The notes under the pieces are model-generated. The model saw nothing but the letters and a program-made list of their open reading frames with translations. It searched no databases and was not told the DNA's origin. Shown piece after piece: positions 1 through 12,936 of a stretch of 64,000 bases of DNA. Source of the stretch: Astragalus membranaceus (taxonomy: Eukaryota > Streptophyta > Magnoliopsida > Fabales > Fabaceae); NCBI GenBank assembly GCA_039519185.1, contig CM076847.1:78219100-78283099 (forward strand). The letters run 5' to 3'. The position numbers and the translations under genes were made by a program. Position 1 is the first letter of the stretch, and each line of letters starts with the position of its first letter.

Positions 1-424
1 GTGCTTGGATTATATAAACCATGAAATTAGTAAGTCCATGGATTTTTCACAATTTGTACTGCATACTAGTATGATATGCAGATGTGAAGATGAGCACAGT
101 TAACTTTTTCCAGTCTTTATTAATTGACAATAGTTATTGTAGAAACTATAGAAGGCTAGTCTTTATCAGGTTTCAATGAAGCCCCGCCAGAATTGGCACA
201 AAAATGTATCAAAAACATTATAGGATGCAAGCTAGCAGTCTGAAGAATATCCAATACAGTATGCAATCCGAAAAGCATTTTAAAGTTCAATGCATCCTTG
301 ATTTTTGTTATTTACTGCATTTCTGTACCTTGAAATGGATCGGTTATATATTATTAAAAAATTATAACAATGCTATTGGGATGGATATTGCCATATTGAC
401 AGTGTAACATGAACTATTGCACAG
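1..424 (+). other. Intron of the cyclopropane synthase gene (5' part outside window)
   Basis: No coding exon is recognisable here. The stretch ends in an acceptor (acag, 421-424) directly before the first visible exon at 425. By comparison with the family, the missing exon upstream should encode roughly the first 60 residues, including the flavin-binding glycine motif. This is an inference from family length. Confidence 0.75.
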
Positions 425-3400
425 GTCACCTATCCAAATATGATGGAATTCTTTGAGAGTCTTGGAGTTGATATGGAATTATCAGACATGTCTTTTTCTG
501 TCAGTCTAGACAAAGGCCGTGGCTATGAGTGGGGCAGCAGAAATGGATTGTCCGGCTTGTTTGCACAGAAGAGGAATGTACTTAGTCCTTACTTCTTGCA
601 AATGATTAGGGAAATTGTCAAATTCAAAGATGATGTTATTAGGCAAGTTGTTACCTGCTATGTGTATACTTTTATTTGTTAAGTGCCTCAAACTACAAAG
701 TACATAGAATTGTCTGCTGCACACTACTTTTTCTCATGCATAGTTTAGGTCATTCTTTAGGTGTTTTGATTGTTAGTGAAATGAGAATTAACAAGTCATA
801 TAAACATCACCAAATTGGATGGTGCTTTGTTTCTAAGTTACATATCCATAGACACAAATGGTATACCATAAAGTTGAGAAGAATACTAATGGGCAGTGTA
901 GAGCAGTCTTCTTCCTGAGGTCCTGAATAACCGAATTCTGATATATATTAGTTGGTATTCTCTTTTCCATTTTTCAAATGCAGCTATCTTGATATGCTTG
1001 AGAATAACCCACATATTGACCGCAATGAGTCTCTGGGGCAATTTGTCAAGTCAAGGGGTTACTCAGAATTATTTCAGAAAGCCTATCTTGTGAGTTCAAT
1101 TATATCTTAGACTGATGCTTTTTATTTTTTTTGTATGAATATCATTTTTATTTATAGTGTATATTAAATATCTGTAGATTCCAATTTGTGGTTCTATCTG
1201 GTCTTGCTCTTCTGAAGGAGTTATGAGCTTTTCTGCTTTCTCAGTTCTCTCATTCTGTCGCAATCACTATCTACTTCAGGTACTAGGGCAAACTATTGAC
1301 TCTCTTATAAATTCATATAGTGACAAACAATCTACTTCTAATATCCAAACAATTTAAGATTACTTCCTGATTCACTTGGTCCTCTCTGCAGCTCTTTGGC
1401 AGACCACAGTGGCTAACTGTCAGATGGCGCTCACAGAATTATGTAAAGAAGGTGCTTTTATTATTGATTTAATTATGATAATAAGCCTTATATTTAACTT
1501 TAAGTCACTTGTGGAGTGGTTTTATGTGTCACTTTTCCTATAGATCTTTCAGCTTAAGCTATAAATCAAATTTCTAGCATTAACTATCTGTTATAAATAT
1601 CAGGTCAAAGACGAGCTTGAGAGTAAAGGTAGTCAAATAATAGCTAACTGTGAGGTGCATTTGGTTACAGCATCTGAAAAAGGTGAATAAGTAATCCAAC
1701 CCTTGTTACTCTTCAACTCCTTCCTCTTAAGAAGGGGGGAGTAAGATCAGTCTGTTTGATTAGCCCGGACACTTCTTTATTTTCAAGTAATAAAAAAATA
1801 ATTGTAAATTGACTAAGTAATGCTGTTCTAGTAACAACACTTGAAACATGATAGCAGGATGTGTTGTGCACACCAAAGATGGTTCTCAGGAAATGTATGA
1901 TGGATGCATACTGGCGGCACATGCACCTGATGCTTTGAGATTATTAGGAGACGAAGCAACATATGATGAGCGGAGAATTCTTGGTGCTTTTCAATATGCA
2001 TACAGGTAAAGTCCATAGCAATGTGTCTTTTTGTTGGCGACCCTCCACTTATGGAACCAGACAGCACAGAATATAGTGGTTATATAATTATATTAACATT
2101 TGAACTTCTAAAGTAATGAAATGTTCGGAACATGTTAGCACACCAAAGGATAACAACATTTTTGAATTTATTTTCTCTTCGGACCTAGAGCAAAATTATT
2201 TTTGTTTTGTAAGCCCGGTCTCCTTTTGGATAGCAGTATGCATTCATATCTTTATGTATGTTAATGACTAAAAAATGTAAAATGCTAACATCGAGAATCT
2301 TATATTGTCCATGTCCAAATGCATAATTACTCTTCGATCTGTATTGGCAGTGATATTTTTCTTCATCGTGATAAAAATTTAATGCCCCAAAACCCAGCAG
2401 CATGGAGTGCTTGGAATTTTCTTGGAAGTAACAACAATAGAGTTTGTGTGACATACTGGCTAAATATTCTTCAGGTTGGTAACATTTCCATGTAAATGTA
2501 TTGATCATATGCAACTGTTAGAATGGTTCTATGTGGATAAACTTGTTGATTACTATTTATTCTAATTTTCAGAATATTGAAGAAGCGGGTCAACCCGTTT
2601 TTGTAACACTCAATCCAGATAATATTCCAGAAAATACCTTGCTTAAGTGGTCAACTGGCCATCCCATCCCATCAGTTTCTGCATTCAAAGCTTCTGTAGA
2701 GCTAGACAATATTCAAGGGAAAAGAAGAATCTGGTTTTCAGGGGCCTACCAAGGTACATTCCTGCTTATTGTCTTGATAAACAAGATAACATTAATAATT
2801 ATCTCCCTAATAGCTTCTATGGACCTGCTTGTGACTACTAATGTTAGATTTGAAACACTAGTTGTGTTTGGGATATTTCAAAATCTTAGAACAATTCTGG
2901 CTTATATGCATTTATATGGAAAATCGTCTTTTAATATTTGAGTGTATCTTTTGGTGTGTGTGTGTGTGTTGTAATTACTTAGGTATATATATCTACATTA
3001 TTTTTAAGAACAGCATCTATTATGTAAAGGAATTTATATGTACTTCAATAATACATGTGATCTAAGTATATATCTGTGCTTTTCAGGTTATGGATTTCAT
3101 GAAGATGGATTGAAGGTAGTTAGTTTATACTGCTTAAGAAATCTAATTTTCACGCAAATTAACATTTCTCATATGAGTTTCCTGAAGTGGAAATACATTT
3201 GTGCAATTAGTTTTCTTGCAAACTGTCACCAACCTGTTGAAACAAAGCAAACAACTGAAAGTGTAAGATTGAATTTTCAGGCTGGCATGATTGCAGCTCA
3301 TGGCATTCTTGGAAAATCCTGCGCCCTTCAGACCAACCCAAAACACATGGTGCCTTCTTGGAAGGAACTGGGAGCACGTCTTTTTGTTACTAGATTCCTG

Positions 3401-6400
3401 AGTTGCTTTATCACTACTGGTTGTTTAACGTAAGTTCACTTCTAGTAATGTGTTGACTTTCAATATGAATTCTCCACACACAAAAAGGTCTCAATAAACA
3501 CATAATCTTTACTTGTAGTTTGTAAAACTGTGCAAAACTTATCTACTTGCATTCCTGACCAAGAAAAATTGAAGCTGGGTCATCCTAAAAATAATAGAGG
3601 AACTATTGGAAGCGCTATCTCTGACAAATGAAAATCATTTAAAAACGTTGATATTCCGCTCTGGATTGAGAGTTTTTTATTTCAAAGCTTAACAAAAACC
3701 AGATCCAACATATATACCATCTTTTTTCTCTTCTATGTATTATACATGTAAAAAAAATTATTATATACCAGCTTTTTCCTCTTCAATGTATTATACATGT
3801 AAAAAACTATTGAGATACTGGTACATTTTACCTTGAGATGTTACAGCTTATTGGAGGAGGGAGGAACAATGTTTACCTTTGAAGGAGCTGGGAAAAAGTG
3901 TTTTCTGAAGTGTGCTTTGAGAGTCTACAATCCCCAATTTTATTGGAAGGTATGCACTTTTGAATTTTGCAAGAACTAGGATTATTTATTGAGGTCTTTC
4001 TAGCTGTAGAAGTGATAAGATGTGCTTATCTAGGCCATGCAACCCTGAAATTAAGTAGTTGCCAAGGAAATAAAACTGAATCATTTGTACGTTTTTGTCA
4101 GCTTATGACACAAGCAGATTTAGGCCTTGCAGATGCATATATCAATGGGGACTTCTCATTTGTTGATAAAGATGAAGGTCTCTTGAATTTTTTCTTGGTA
4201 AGTATACTCATCTGAATCTTCTACAGAGTTGTCTCTTTGGGACTTTGTTCTTTACTTCCATGTATCTTGACTTTTTTTACTGTAGATTCTCATAGCCAAC
4301 AGAGATTTAAATGCATCCAACTCAAAGTTGAAGAATAGGTAAGTTGATGTGATGAATTGAAGCTTACCATATTAATTGGATTTGCATATCAAACTCCTCT
4401 CATGTTATGTCTTTAGGGGTTGGTGGACACCAGTTTTCTTTACTGCTGGTTTGGCATCTGCAAAGTTCTTCATGGAGCATGTCTCAAGGCAAAATACTCT
4501 CACACAGGCTCGCAGGAACATTTCCAGGCATTATGATCTGGTATAAGAGATAAATTAACTACAAAGATTCTTAGTTTCAGTGACTCTCAAGGAACAAGTT
4601 GCAGCAAGTACAATAGTCCATCATTATAAAGTAGTGCAAGCTTATAAGTTATGAAGTCTTAAAAATGCCAAATGAAATATTCTTTATCTAAAGTGGTCGT
4701 TCATAATTTAACTTTGAAGCTAGGGTCTTCTCTGAAAATGAATGTGTCTGTTGAAGTAATAATTGAAGAGGCTTGCAATAGGACATGTCTTCCAAGAATT
4801 ATGTTAAATATAGTAGTCATAAGTTGTTGTAGATCTACTACATACATGAACAACTTCAGGTGTATATCTTTTCCTGGTTTGATCTTTCTTGTCTTGATTT
4901 AACTAGAATAGCGAACAACTCAGTGCATCGGTTACATTTCATAGATTGTGAATAGCTTGTATAGTTTGGTACATCACTAAATGTCAACAAGAATTATTGG
5001 TTGAGAAAGATGTTTTATCAATTTTGTGTTACATTTCATTCCTCATGGGGATTTTTCTATTGGTTTCCAGTATCTTTTCCTTCCGTGATTTTTTTTATTT
5101 CTGACACTTAACCAACAGATTCTTTTTTGTAGAGTAATGAACTCTTCGCACTTTTCTTGGATGAAACAATGACCTATTCATGTGCAGTGTTCAAGGCAAG
5201 AACAACAACTATCTGATGCTTGAGCCCAAATTTCACCTAAAAGATACTCCAATTCATGCAGTAGCTGGTTAATAATTTTTTTTTGTTTTTTTTAAAATTA
5301 TCTGACAGAATAAAGATGAAGACTTGAAAGATGCACAAATGAGAAAAATATCTCTTCTGATTGAAAAAGTGAGTGCCTTTGCTTTGGTTGCTATTTCATT
5401 AATATTTTAGCTGTTACAAAATATCTAATATAATTTTTCCTTATACAAATGAAGGCTAGAATAGAGAAGAAACATGAAATTCTTGAGATTGGATGCGGAT
5501 GGGGAAGTTTAGCCATTGAAGTTGTCAAACAAACAGGCTGCAAATACACTGGTATCACTTTGTCTAAGGAGCAACTGAAGCTTGCAGAACAAAGAGTTAA
5601 AGAAGCTGGGCTTCAGGTATTAACAAACAAACTTGTTTATGTGTTATTGCGATTATGCCGGTACTTCTCATTTTGTAAGAGAGACTCAACTTTAAATATT
5701 TTGAAAGAATTCATGCTAAATGTAATCAAATCATGGTTCCAGGACAATATCAAATTTCTTCTGTGTGACTATCGCCAATTGCCAAAGACATACAAATGTG
5801 ATAGGATTATATCTTGGTGAGCTTTTTTTCATTTTGATTTTAAGGACACGTGTATACACATACAAGTAATTCCAACATATTACATAACCTGTATAACCAT
5901 ATTTCAGTGAAATGTTAGAAGCTGTTGGCCACGAATTCATGGAAGAATTCTTTGGGTGTTGTGAATCAGCATTGGCAGATGATGGCCTTCTTGTTCTCCA
6001 GGTATTAGATAGAATGTTCATTAAACTTTTATCCTTTTTTTATACTGGTATGTATAGGTATGATTTTTATGTAATTTCTAGATTGTATGTAGTTACTACA
6101 ATTACGTTCTTATTGGTATTTAAATTGTTGCTACTAACCATTGAAGATGGTTTATCATCTATAGTTCATATCAATACCGGATGAGCGATATGATGAGTAT
6201 AGGCGCAGTTCTGATTTTATAAAGGAATATATTTTTCCCGGAGGTTGCCTACCCTCTCTAAGTAGGGTAACATCAGCCATGGCAGCCAAATCCAGACTCT
6301 GGTATGTAACTGCTGAATTTCTATATATCAATGAGCATTCCCTTCATTCTTCTTTCTTATTCAACTGAATATTCTTAAACACAGCGTGGAGCACGTTGAA

Positions 6401-7022
6401 AACATAGGAATTCATTACTATCAAACGCTAAGATGTTGGAGAAAAAATTTCTTGGAAAGAAGAAGGTACAGTTGATTTGATCGAAACATACTTCTTTTTT
6501 ATAAATTCAAGTAAACTAACACCAACTACTTATTGGAATTTTGCTTTTGTGTTGTCAGCGAAATTTTGGATCTTGGATTTAATGAAAAATTCATCAGAAC
6601 GTGGGAATACTATTTTGATTACAGTGGCGCAGGGTTTAAGTCACGAACACTTGGAAATTACCAGGTATGTTATTGCGAGCAACTTGATCCTTAAACTCAA
6701 TATGGTTACATGCTTGCATTCTTGAACCATTTTCTATTTTAATGTCATTTAGCAGGAAAATATCATTTTCTATTAACCATCCTAAACTTCTTTTACAAAC
6801 TTGATATTAATTCTGCTAAAATTTATTTTAGGCTACCCTTAACTACTTAGTTAGCTAAATGATTCATTGAATAGTGGCATTTATCATAATTCAGCTTGTT
6901 GCTTTGCAATTGTAACAACTAACAAGTATATAATAGGTTTGTTTTATGTACCATGTATGTAGGTGGTTTTCTCACGCCCTGGTAACGCTACTGCATTCAG
7001 TGACCCCTACTACAAAAGCTGA
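425..7022 (+). CDS. Plant cyclopropane-fatty-acid synthase (flavin oxidase-like + SAM methyltransferase fusion), 5' partial
   Basis: The enzyme family moves a methylene group from S-adenosylmethionine to the double bond of a phospholipid acyl chain. Exons joined in frame: 425-642, 984-1089, 1178-1279, 1392-1451, 1604-1682, 1858-2005, 2351-2474, 2573-2753, 3087-3115, 3281-3429, 3847-3949, 4102-4197, 4286-4338, 4417-4540, 5133-5195, 5309-5368, 5455-5616, 5743-5816, 5908-6001, 6165-6301, 6385-6465, 6559-6664, 6963-7022. They total 2409 nt and give 802 residues plus stop without a break; full plant proteins are about 865 residues. The first ~330 visible residues belong to the amine-oxidase-like half. 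The methyltransferase half has SAM motif I (LEIGCGWG, about residues 575-582), the family segment EMLEAVGHEF, and the C-terminal run FSRPGNATAFSDPYYKS. Introns after 642 and 5195 use GC donors. Apparently functional; exon edges are read by eye. Confidence 0.95.
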
Positions 7023-7400
7023 GACCATAAGCATGGCGATTTGTCTTTCACAGGAGAGCAGTAGCACGAGCATCACGCATCCTTGGAAAATACATTGACA
7101 CGTTGGTGTCATGTATCTCATTTCTTGATACTCCAAGAATTCATCTGTTGATTCACCAAAAACAAGAAACAAAATTTATCTGTTGTGTGATTATTACTTA
7201 TCTCTTGACGACCGTTGAATTAGAGGAGCTGAATTATGCTGCTTTGCAGTGGTAGTCGGCTAGATTGGTGGGATTTTTTTTTTCTTATAAGAAATGATAG
7301 ATTTTTGAAAGGGAATAAGCTTTATATGTAATTCTTGTCAATTTGTGTCAAAAGAATTGTCATTCTTGTCAATAAAAAATGATTTCATTTTAATAAAGAG
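7023..7400 (+). other. 3' UTR of the cyclopropane synthase gene
   Basis: Non-coding, AT-rich sequence follows the stop. Several near-repeats of a short T/G-rich phrase (gtcaatttg, ttgtcattcttgtc) lie at 7330-7372. A canonical AATAAA follows at about 7371, suitable as the poly(A) signal. The UTR end is inferred. Confidence 0.5.
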
Positions 7401-7450
7401 ATTTCGACCACTTTAAATTTTAAGCATGAAATATTAAGGCTAAAAATAAG

Positions 7451-7519
7451 TTCCTTGCACTCTTTTGGTGCACTCATTCGATATCCCTTAGCTCGTCAAC
7501 TAATCTACCTATTTGGGAT
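7451..7519 (-). mobile_element. SINE fragment (tRNA-derived, 5' half only)
   Basis: This is about 85% identical by eye to the minus-strand SINE at 37203-37338 and related to the one at 50948-51051. Only the head and middle remain; the poly(A) tail side is missing. No target duplication can be recognised, so this is an old fragment. Confidence 0.6.
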
Positions 7520-9713
7520 ATGTATCGCTTAAGTTGGTTCTCGAATTTAGACTTGATTCAATTGCATTTCAAACCCGAGTCGATTCACAAACATAAACAA
7601 AGAAAGAAATGGATTTGCTCGCCATGTGGCCTAAATTGGCAAGCAAATATGTACTGCGGTTTGCTTTCTATAAGAGAGAACAACGAATGCTACCATGGAA
7701 TAAGTATCCACAATCCATCTAAAAAATAACGGGTTTGAGCAAGAGCATGATACCATGGAATAACCCTCACTTTCTTTTTAAGCCTTCATAGCTCTGGACC
7801 ATATAGATGAGATCGGGCTTAATGTCGATTTAAGCCTAAACAGTACTTAATCTATTTTGAAGTCGTTGGTGATCCTTAGAGAGAGTCGTTGGGCATATCA
7901 GTTCGGATTTGGCCATAGCCTTACGACAATGACAACTCTAGTGAGGGAGGGGTGAGGTTGGATCGGGCGTTGGCCTTCCAAGCAATCATGTGTGACATAG
8001 GGTACATTGATGCAGAAGCATTGTCGCCATTGAGGCAAGGAGGGGAGAAATAGACCCTCCTAGAGGGGGCTACACAACCCAAACATTGTGTAAGGAGAGC
8101 TCTAGCGTTCTAAAGACTCAAAACCCTAGCCGATGGAGACTACGACAGGAGATGTCGAACTTATACCTTATGGTGTAACTTTTTTAATAAGCCATGTCTC
8201 TAAGGTCTTCCAACACCAAAGTTGTCCAATCGTGAAAAGATAACGGAGGAAAGTGGCAAACTGCAATGTTCCCTCAACTTTTAAAACCACGTGATTGATG
8301 CGTACATCCAGAAAGGCCTAGTGTTGTTGACAAAAAAAAAGGCTGGTGTCTGGTATTTACATGAACAAAGAGGCAACACAAATTACACAAAGCCTGGTTG
8401 ATAAGTGCCACATGGATTTTTACATGCACTGGACAAATTACACAAAACCTTTTTGATTGAATGCTTTAATCGGGCAACACATTATAAACTAAGAAAACCT
8501 AGCATAATACGACTACCAGAGAATGACTTCAACAATATATCAAGTAATCAAGAACAGAAAGCACTGGCAATGTAAAAACAATACCCCGTCAAAAAAAATG
8601 TAAAAACAATACCAATATAAACCCTGGGGGTAGAACAGAAAGGCACTTATCATCTAAAGCAATACCAATTTAATAACACCTTAGGAGGCGACGCAAAAGC
8701 TAAAACTGAAAGGTAGGAATTAAGACTTAAATGAGAAAAACTTACCTACAAAAGACTTGCCTGTCACAGTAAAAATGTTTAGGACATGAAAATTTCCAAG
8801 CATGAATTTTAACACATGCCAAAATGTATCAATCAACTAGACACCTAAAATTTAGGCCAAAATTCTCACAGCCAACCAATTTATTGAATGTGCCGCAAAC
8901 CATCCCCTCACAATTTCTGTCAGCCACCAGAAACCAGATTGAACTTTATGAGATTTTATCACTTCATAAGCCAGGAATCTCCAAATTTGATGATGCGTTG
9001 GCCCAGAAAACACAATAGACTGAAACAAGTTCATTCCTTAGCCATGAGTGGACACTTGGCTCCACTTCAACGTGCACCTCTCCTCCTGTACAACACAAGT
9101 GCAAATACAGGGGGAAAATGATTATGCCATCTTCAAAGTTTCTACTATCACTACCATTATCGCTACCCATTACGAAGTGATCAACCCAAGTGTCCACTGC
9201 TATCAGTAAGTACCTCAGACTACATCATCTTATTTCTACTTGTACCAGCAATTAAAGTATGTGCCTACACAATAAGATCTTCTATTGCCAAACTGTAGTC
9301 AAAAGAGAACAGAGAAAAGAGAATGAAAATATCAACAAATGACAACACACAACTGCATCAAACCATCATATAAGGTGAAATATAATACTATAGCTGAAAT
9401 GCTACAATAACTGATAATTCCAAATCAACTAAAACCATAAACACGCAATTAAAACTACACGCAGGAACAAATAAATACTAAATAGAAAGTAGCATCTAGT
9501 ATCTCCTCAACCATACTACTTATTATAAACTAGGAAAGCAAATACTGCAAACTACTGGGATTTAAGCAACCCAACCAGTCCCATTGTGTTGACCTCGAAC
9601 GCGAATAACTCCTTTGCCGCTGAAAGAATTCACCATGAGCTCACGATTTAAGATTAAAAGGCGGGGATCATCAAGTCAAGTTCAAGATCCTGCAAGAGAT
9701 TTAACTATCAAAA
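7520..9713. other. Intergenic region and long 3' UTR of the RNA-binding protein gene
   Basis: No convincing coding frame is present. The part nearest 9713 (roughly 8850-9713) is probably the 3' UTR of the minus-strand RRM gene. The 7900-8200 part is GC-richer and looks like transposon debris, but I could not assign it to a family. Confidence 0.4.
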
Positions 9714-11680
9714 TTACTGCTGTTGGACTTGTCGCGACTGAGCACCACCATAGCTGCCACCATAACCAACTTGCCCACCATGGGGACCATTTCCTTGAGG
9801 AGTCCCATAATTACCAGATGCTTGAGCCTGTTCAGATCTCCAAGCTGCATTTCCATAACCAGAATTTCCATTTGCATCTCCATAGCCACTGCCCATATAG
9901 CTGCCACTGCCACCGCTACCTTGGAGATCACTCCCACCAGGGCCACTAGCACTACTATTAGGAGCACTACTATTAGGAGCACTCCCAGTACGCCCTCCTA
10001 CAGCACCATATACACCTGGATTACCATAAGAACTATCACTTCCTCCATACCCACCATATCCATAACCTTGATTACCATATCCAGCAGCTCCACTAGGGGA
10101 TTGACCCGCGGTTACTGAACCAGGGCCACCACCACCAGATCCAGTACCGCCAGATCCAGCACCCCAAGCAGCAGTGCTGCCGTAGCCCATAGAGCCATAA
10201 CCAGAGGCAGCCTGAGCAGGCCATGAACTCCTTGGGCCACCTGGTGGACCACCAGCATAAGCAGCATTGGGAACATTTGGATTCCCGTATGTTGCAGCAG
10301 CAGGTCCACCATAACCAGCAGCAGTACCACCATAACTTCCATATGCACCATAACCAAGGCCATTATTAGCCGAACCATACCCATATCCAGGAGCACTATA
10401 AGCAGAAGAACCATAAGGCGTGAATCCACCTGCAGCGCTTTGAGGCTGCATATACCTGCTAGAATCCATACGACCATCATATGAATTTTGGTTGCCACCA
10501 GAAGCCCCATACCCTTGGTACCCGCCACCTCCAGCACCACCCATCATACGGCTACTTGCACCAGGATTGGCATCCTTGGGAAGTGCACGCTTAACCTCTA
10601 CTTGTTTCCCATTTAAATCATGGAATGACTTGTGCAAGACCCTATCAACTGCATCCTCAGTATCAAATGAAATAAACCCAAATCCCCGTGGTCGTCCAGT
10701 ATTCTGGTCATACATGACTACGACATCAGTTACCTGTCCATAAGTCTCAAAGTATTGGCGGAATTTTTCTTCAGACAGGGTTGGAGGCAACCCTCCAACA
10801 AATATTTTTTTGGTCCTGACATTTCCACCATTTCCAGAATTCATACCAGAATTGGGATTTCCAGCTCTGGAAGTAACAGACATTTGTTGATCCTCTCTTG
10901 AAAATGCCTTCTTGGCATCAACCTGAAAAACAAATCAATAAATTAAGTGGCTAGTTAGGCTTCCATCCCGAATAAAAATGTTCAAATATTAATGTAACAG
11001 CTGTCATAAACATAAACAAGTATACTTGCCCAGATTTCTAAAATACGTATAACTAAAGCCCCTTCAGACAACAAAAAAGAAGTGCATATGAATGAAAAGC
11101 CAACAATCCAGAGATTAACAGCTTGAATTTAAACAAAACCACGAAGCAAATATAGCAAACAAACGTGTACACCAATTCTATGAAGATATCATGAAAACGA
11201 CTAAAATTCTCCCAATAAAAAGCCCTATTTATTATTACAAAAAAAAAAACTAAAAGGATAACCAAAACCTACCTGCAGTTCAGAAGCAGCAACAGAAATA
11301 AACAGTTTAAAAATTTGCAACACCAAATTTTGAAAATACACAAACACTCTCACAGAAAACCCTAACATTGGAACAAAAGGGGATTCATAACATTTAGTGA
11401 AAACGATGCAAAAGTAAAGCAAATTAGAGAAATAAAAGAAGAATGGAAGAGGCATAACCGTTCTTCCATCGATAACATGCTTGTCTTCGAGAACCCTATC
11501 GAGAATAGAAGGATCTGCGAAGATGACGAAACCAAAGCCACGAGGCTTGCCGGTGTTCTTCTCCCTCATAACGGAAGTATTGATAACATCACCATAGTTG
11601 CTGAAATGCTCCTTCAGCTTCTCCTCAGAAGTCTCCCATGAAATCCCGCCGATGAAAAGCTTACCCTGATCCGAATCCAT
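9714..11680 (-). CDS. Heterogeneous nuclear ribonucleoprotein 1-like protein, two RRMs plus Gly/Tyr-rich tail
   Basis: Predicted nuclear RNA-binding protein of the plant hnRNP A/B-like group, with likely roles in mRNA processing or stability. Exon 1 is 11459-11680 (74 residues) and exon 2 is 9714-10922. The intron is GT-AG in phase 0 and the protein is 476 residues. RRM1 starts near residue 8, with RNP2 KLFIGG and RNP1 KPRGFGFVIF. RRM2 starts near residue 112, with RNP2 KIFVGG and RNP1 RPRGFGFISF. From about residue 205 to the end the chain is a low-complexity Gly/Tyr/Ser/Ala tail full of GYG and YGS steps, of prion-like composition. The start ATG follows a TC-rich leader and no upstream in-frame ATG is seen. 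The gene is complete, with no damage. Confidence 0.95.
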
Positions 11681-11880
11681 TTCCCTTACTTTCTCTCTCT
11701 TACCCTCTCTTTCTATCTCTAAAATGTATCCCTATGCGTTTGAATATGAATAGGATTTGATTGTTATGGGAAGAGGGGGGGAAGTTGGGGATTTGGGGAT
11801 GGAAGAAGAGAGGGAAGGGTTTGGTGTGTGAGAGGGAGAAAGAGAGAAAGAGACGAGGGAGTGTGTGTGTCTCAATAAAT
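11681..11880 (-). promoter_or_regulatory. TC-rich 5' leader / core promoter zone of the RRM gene
   Basis: Read on the minus strand, the 200 bp before the start codon are rich in CTCTTT and TC runs, typical of plant 5' UTRs and pyrimidine-patch promoters. No single strong TATA box stands out. The transcription start is not determinable by eye. Confidence 0.4.
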
Positions 11881-12506
11881 ATGAAGGATCAAGGTTTGCG
11901 TTTTCTTTTATTTAGTAGGGTTTAACGGCTCAGATTTCTTTGATTCCATTTACATCATAGAAGAATATGCTGCCATCCTTCTTTGACAATTTATTTAGGG
12001 TATCCAATTTACAATAGATGTAACACTATTAAGTTCCAGAAGGTCACTACATTTTTTGGCTTAAATAAATATATTTATTTTTCTCTATTTTTTTTGTCCG
12101 TGTAAAATGTAAATAGGATGGATGTTTTGAAATTTAATTTAATCAGGATATACCAACAGTGTATTGACGGTTTATAACACCAGCTAATCATAAATTTATA
12201 CATCATAAAAATGTTTGACTTTTATCTCATTCAGTTACAAATACCGTGATTTTTTATTGGTTGGTAGTGTAAAAAATGTTTACAATGTCAATCAATATTT
12301 TAAAAATTGAATCGGACATCGAACCGATGAGACCTCTAGGTCATGGTTCAATCGCTTTAAACCGTTCAAACCTGGGTAGAACTGCAGTCAAACTGTTCAA
12401 ATAACTGAACTGAGGACACTATTAAGTCATGATTTAACCTGTTATAGTTTTCTTTTTCCTCCTTTGTTAGCTTTTTTGTTTCTGGAATTATGAGTTGGCA
12501 AATGTT
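11881..12506. other. Intergenic, no gene seen
   Basis: AT-rich sequence without a credible reading frame. The part around 12300-12440 carries short 'aaccg/ttcaaa' repeats resembling transposon debris. Nothing else can be supported. Confidence 0.4.
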
Positions 12507-12936
12507 GGTCCTATGTGGCTTATTTTTGTGGACAGGACAGTACAGTACAGGACAATATTTTGTGACGTACATTGTTTGGTGAATGTTTGGTGAATATTGG
12601 ATAGCATAGGCAAAAAAACGTAAAGTTTACAATAATTTTCTTTAAGATGCTGATTTTATATAACATATATTATAATAATATAATTAGAAAATTATAAAGA
12701 AAAGTGTGAGAGAGAATATAGGAGAGATCATGAGATGAGAGAAGTGAGATAGAGAGGGGGAGAGAGAGAGAGAATTATTGAGCAGGAAATATAAATAGTA
12801 TTTTAGTATTTTTTTTTTGTGAACGAAAAGTCGTACCATGGTTTTGTGAATGACATGAATTTGGGTTTTTGCCCAGTCTCTTGTCCCAGTTTTGTCTAGT
12901 ACCATAAATAGTTTCTAAATCAAACAGGGTACAAGT
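12507..12936. mobile_element. Non-autonomous hAT-like element, left part (interrupted)
   Basis: This stretch aligns by eye along its length with 50505-51240. Shared landmarks are the ggacaggacagta-type head, a GAGA-rich middle, the phrase 'attattgagcaggaaat', and an 'aaatcaaacag' phrase near the tail. The expected right end is not adjacent but appears at about 15250-15301, so the element seems split by a later 2.3-kb insertion. The superfamily assignment is tentative, because no clean target duplication was found. Confidence 0.5.

Noticed and set aside
9701..10540. Several open frames on both strands inside the RRM gene's Gly/Tyr-rich exon
   Set aside because: They are shadows of a repetitive coding exon; the two-RRM reading frame explains the sequence and the others have His- or Val/Met-repeat composition without domains.
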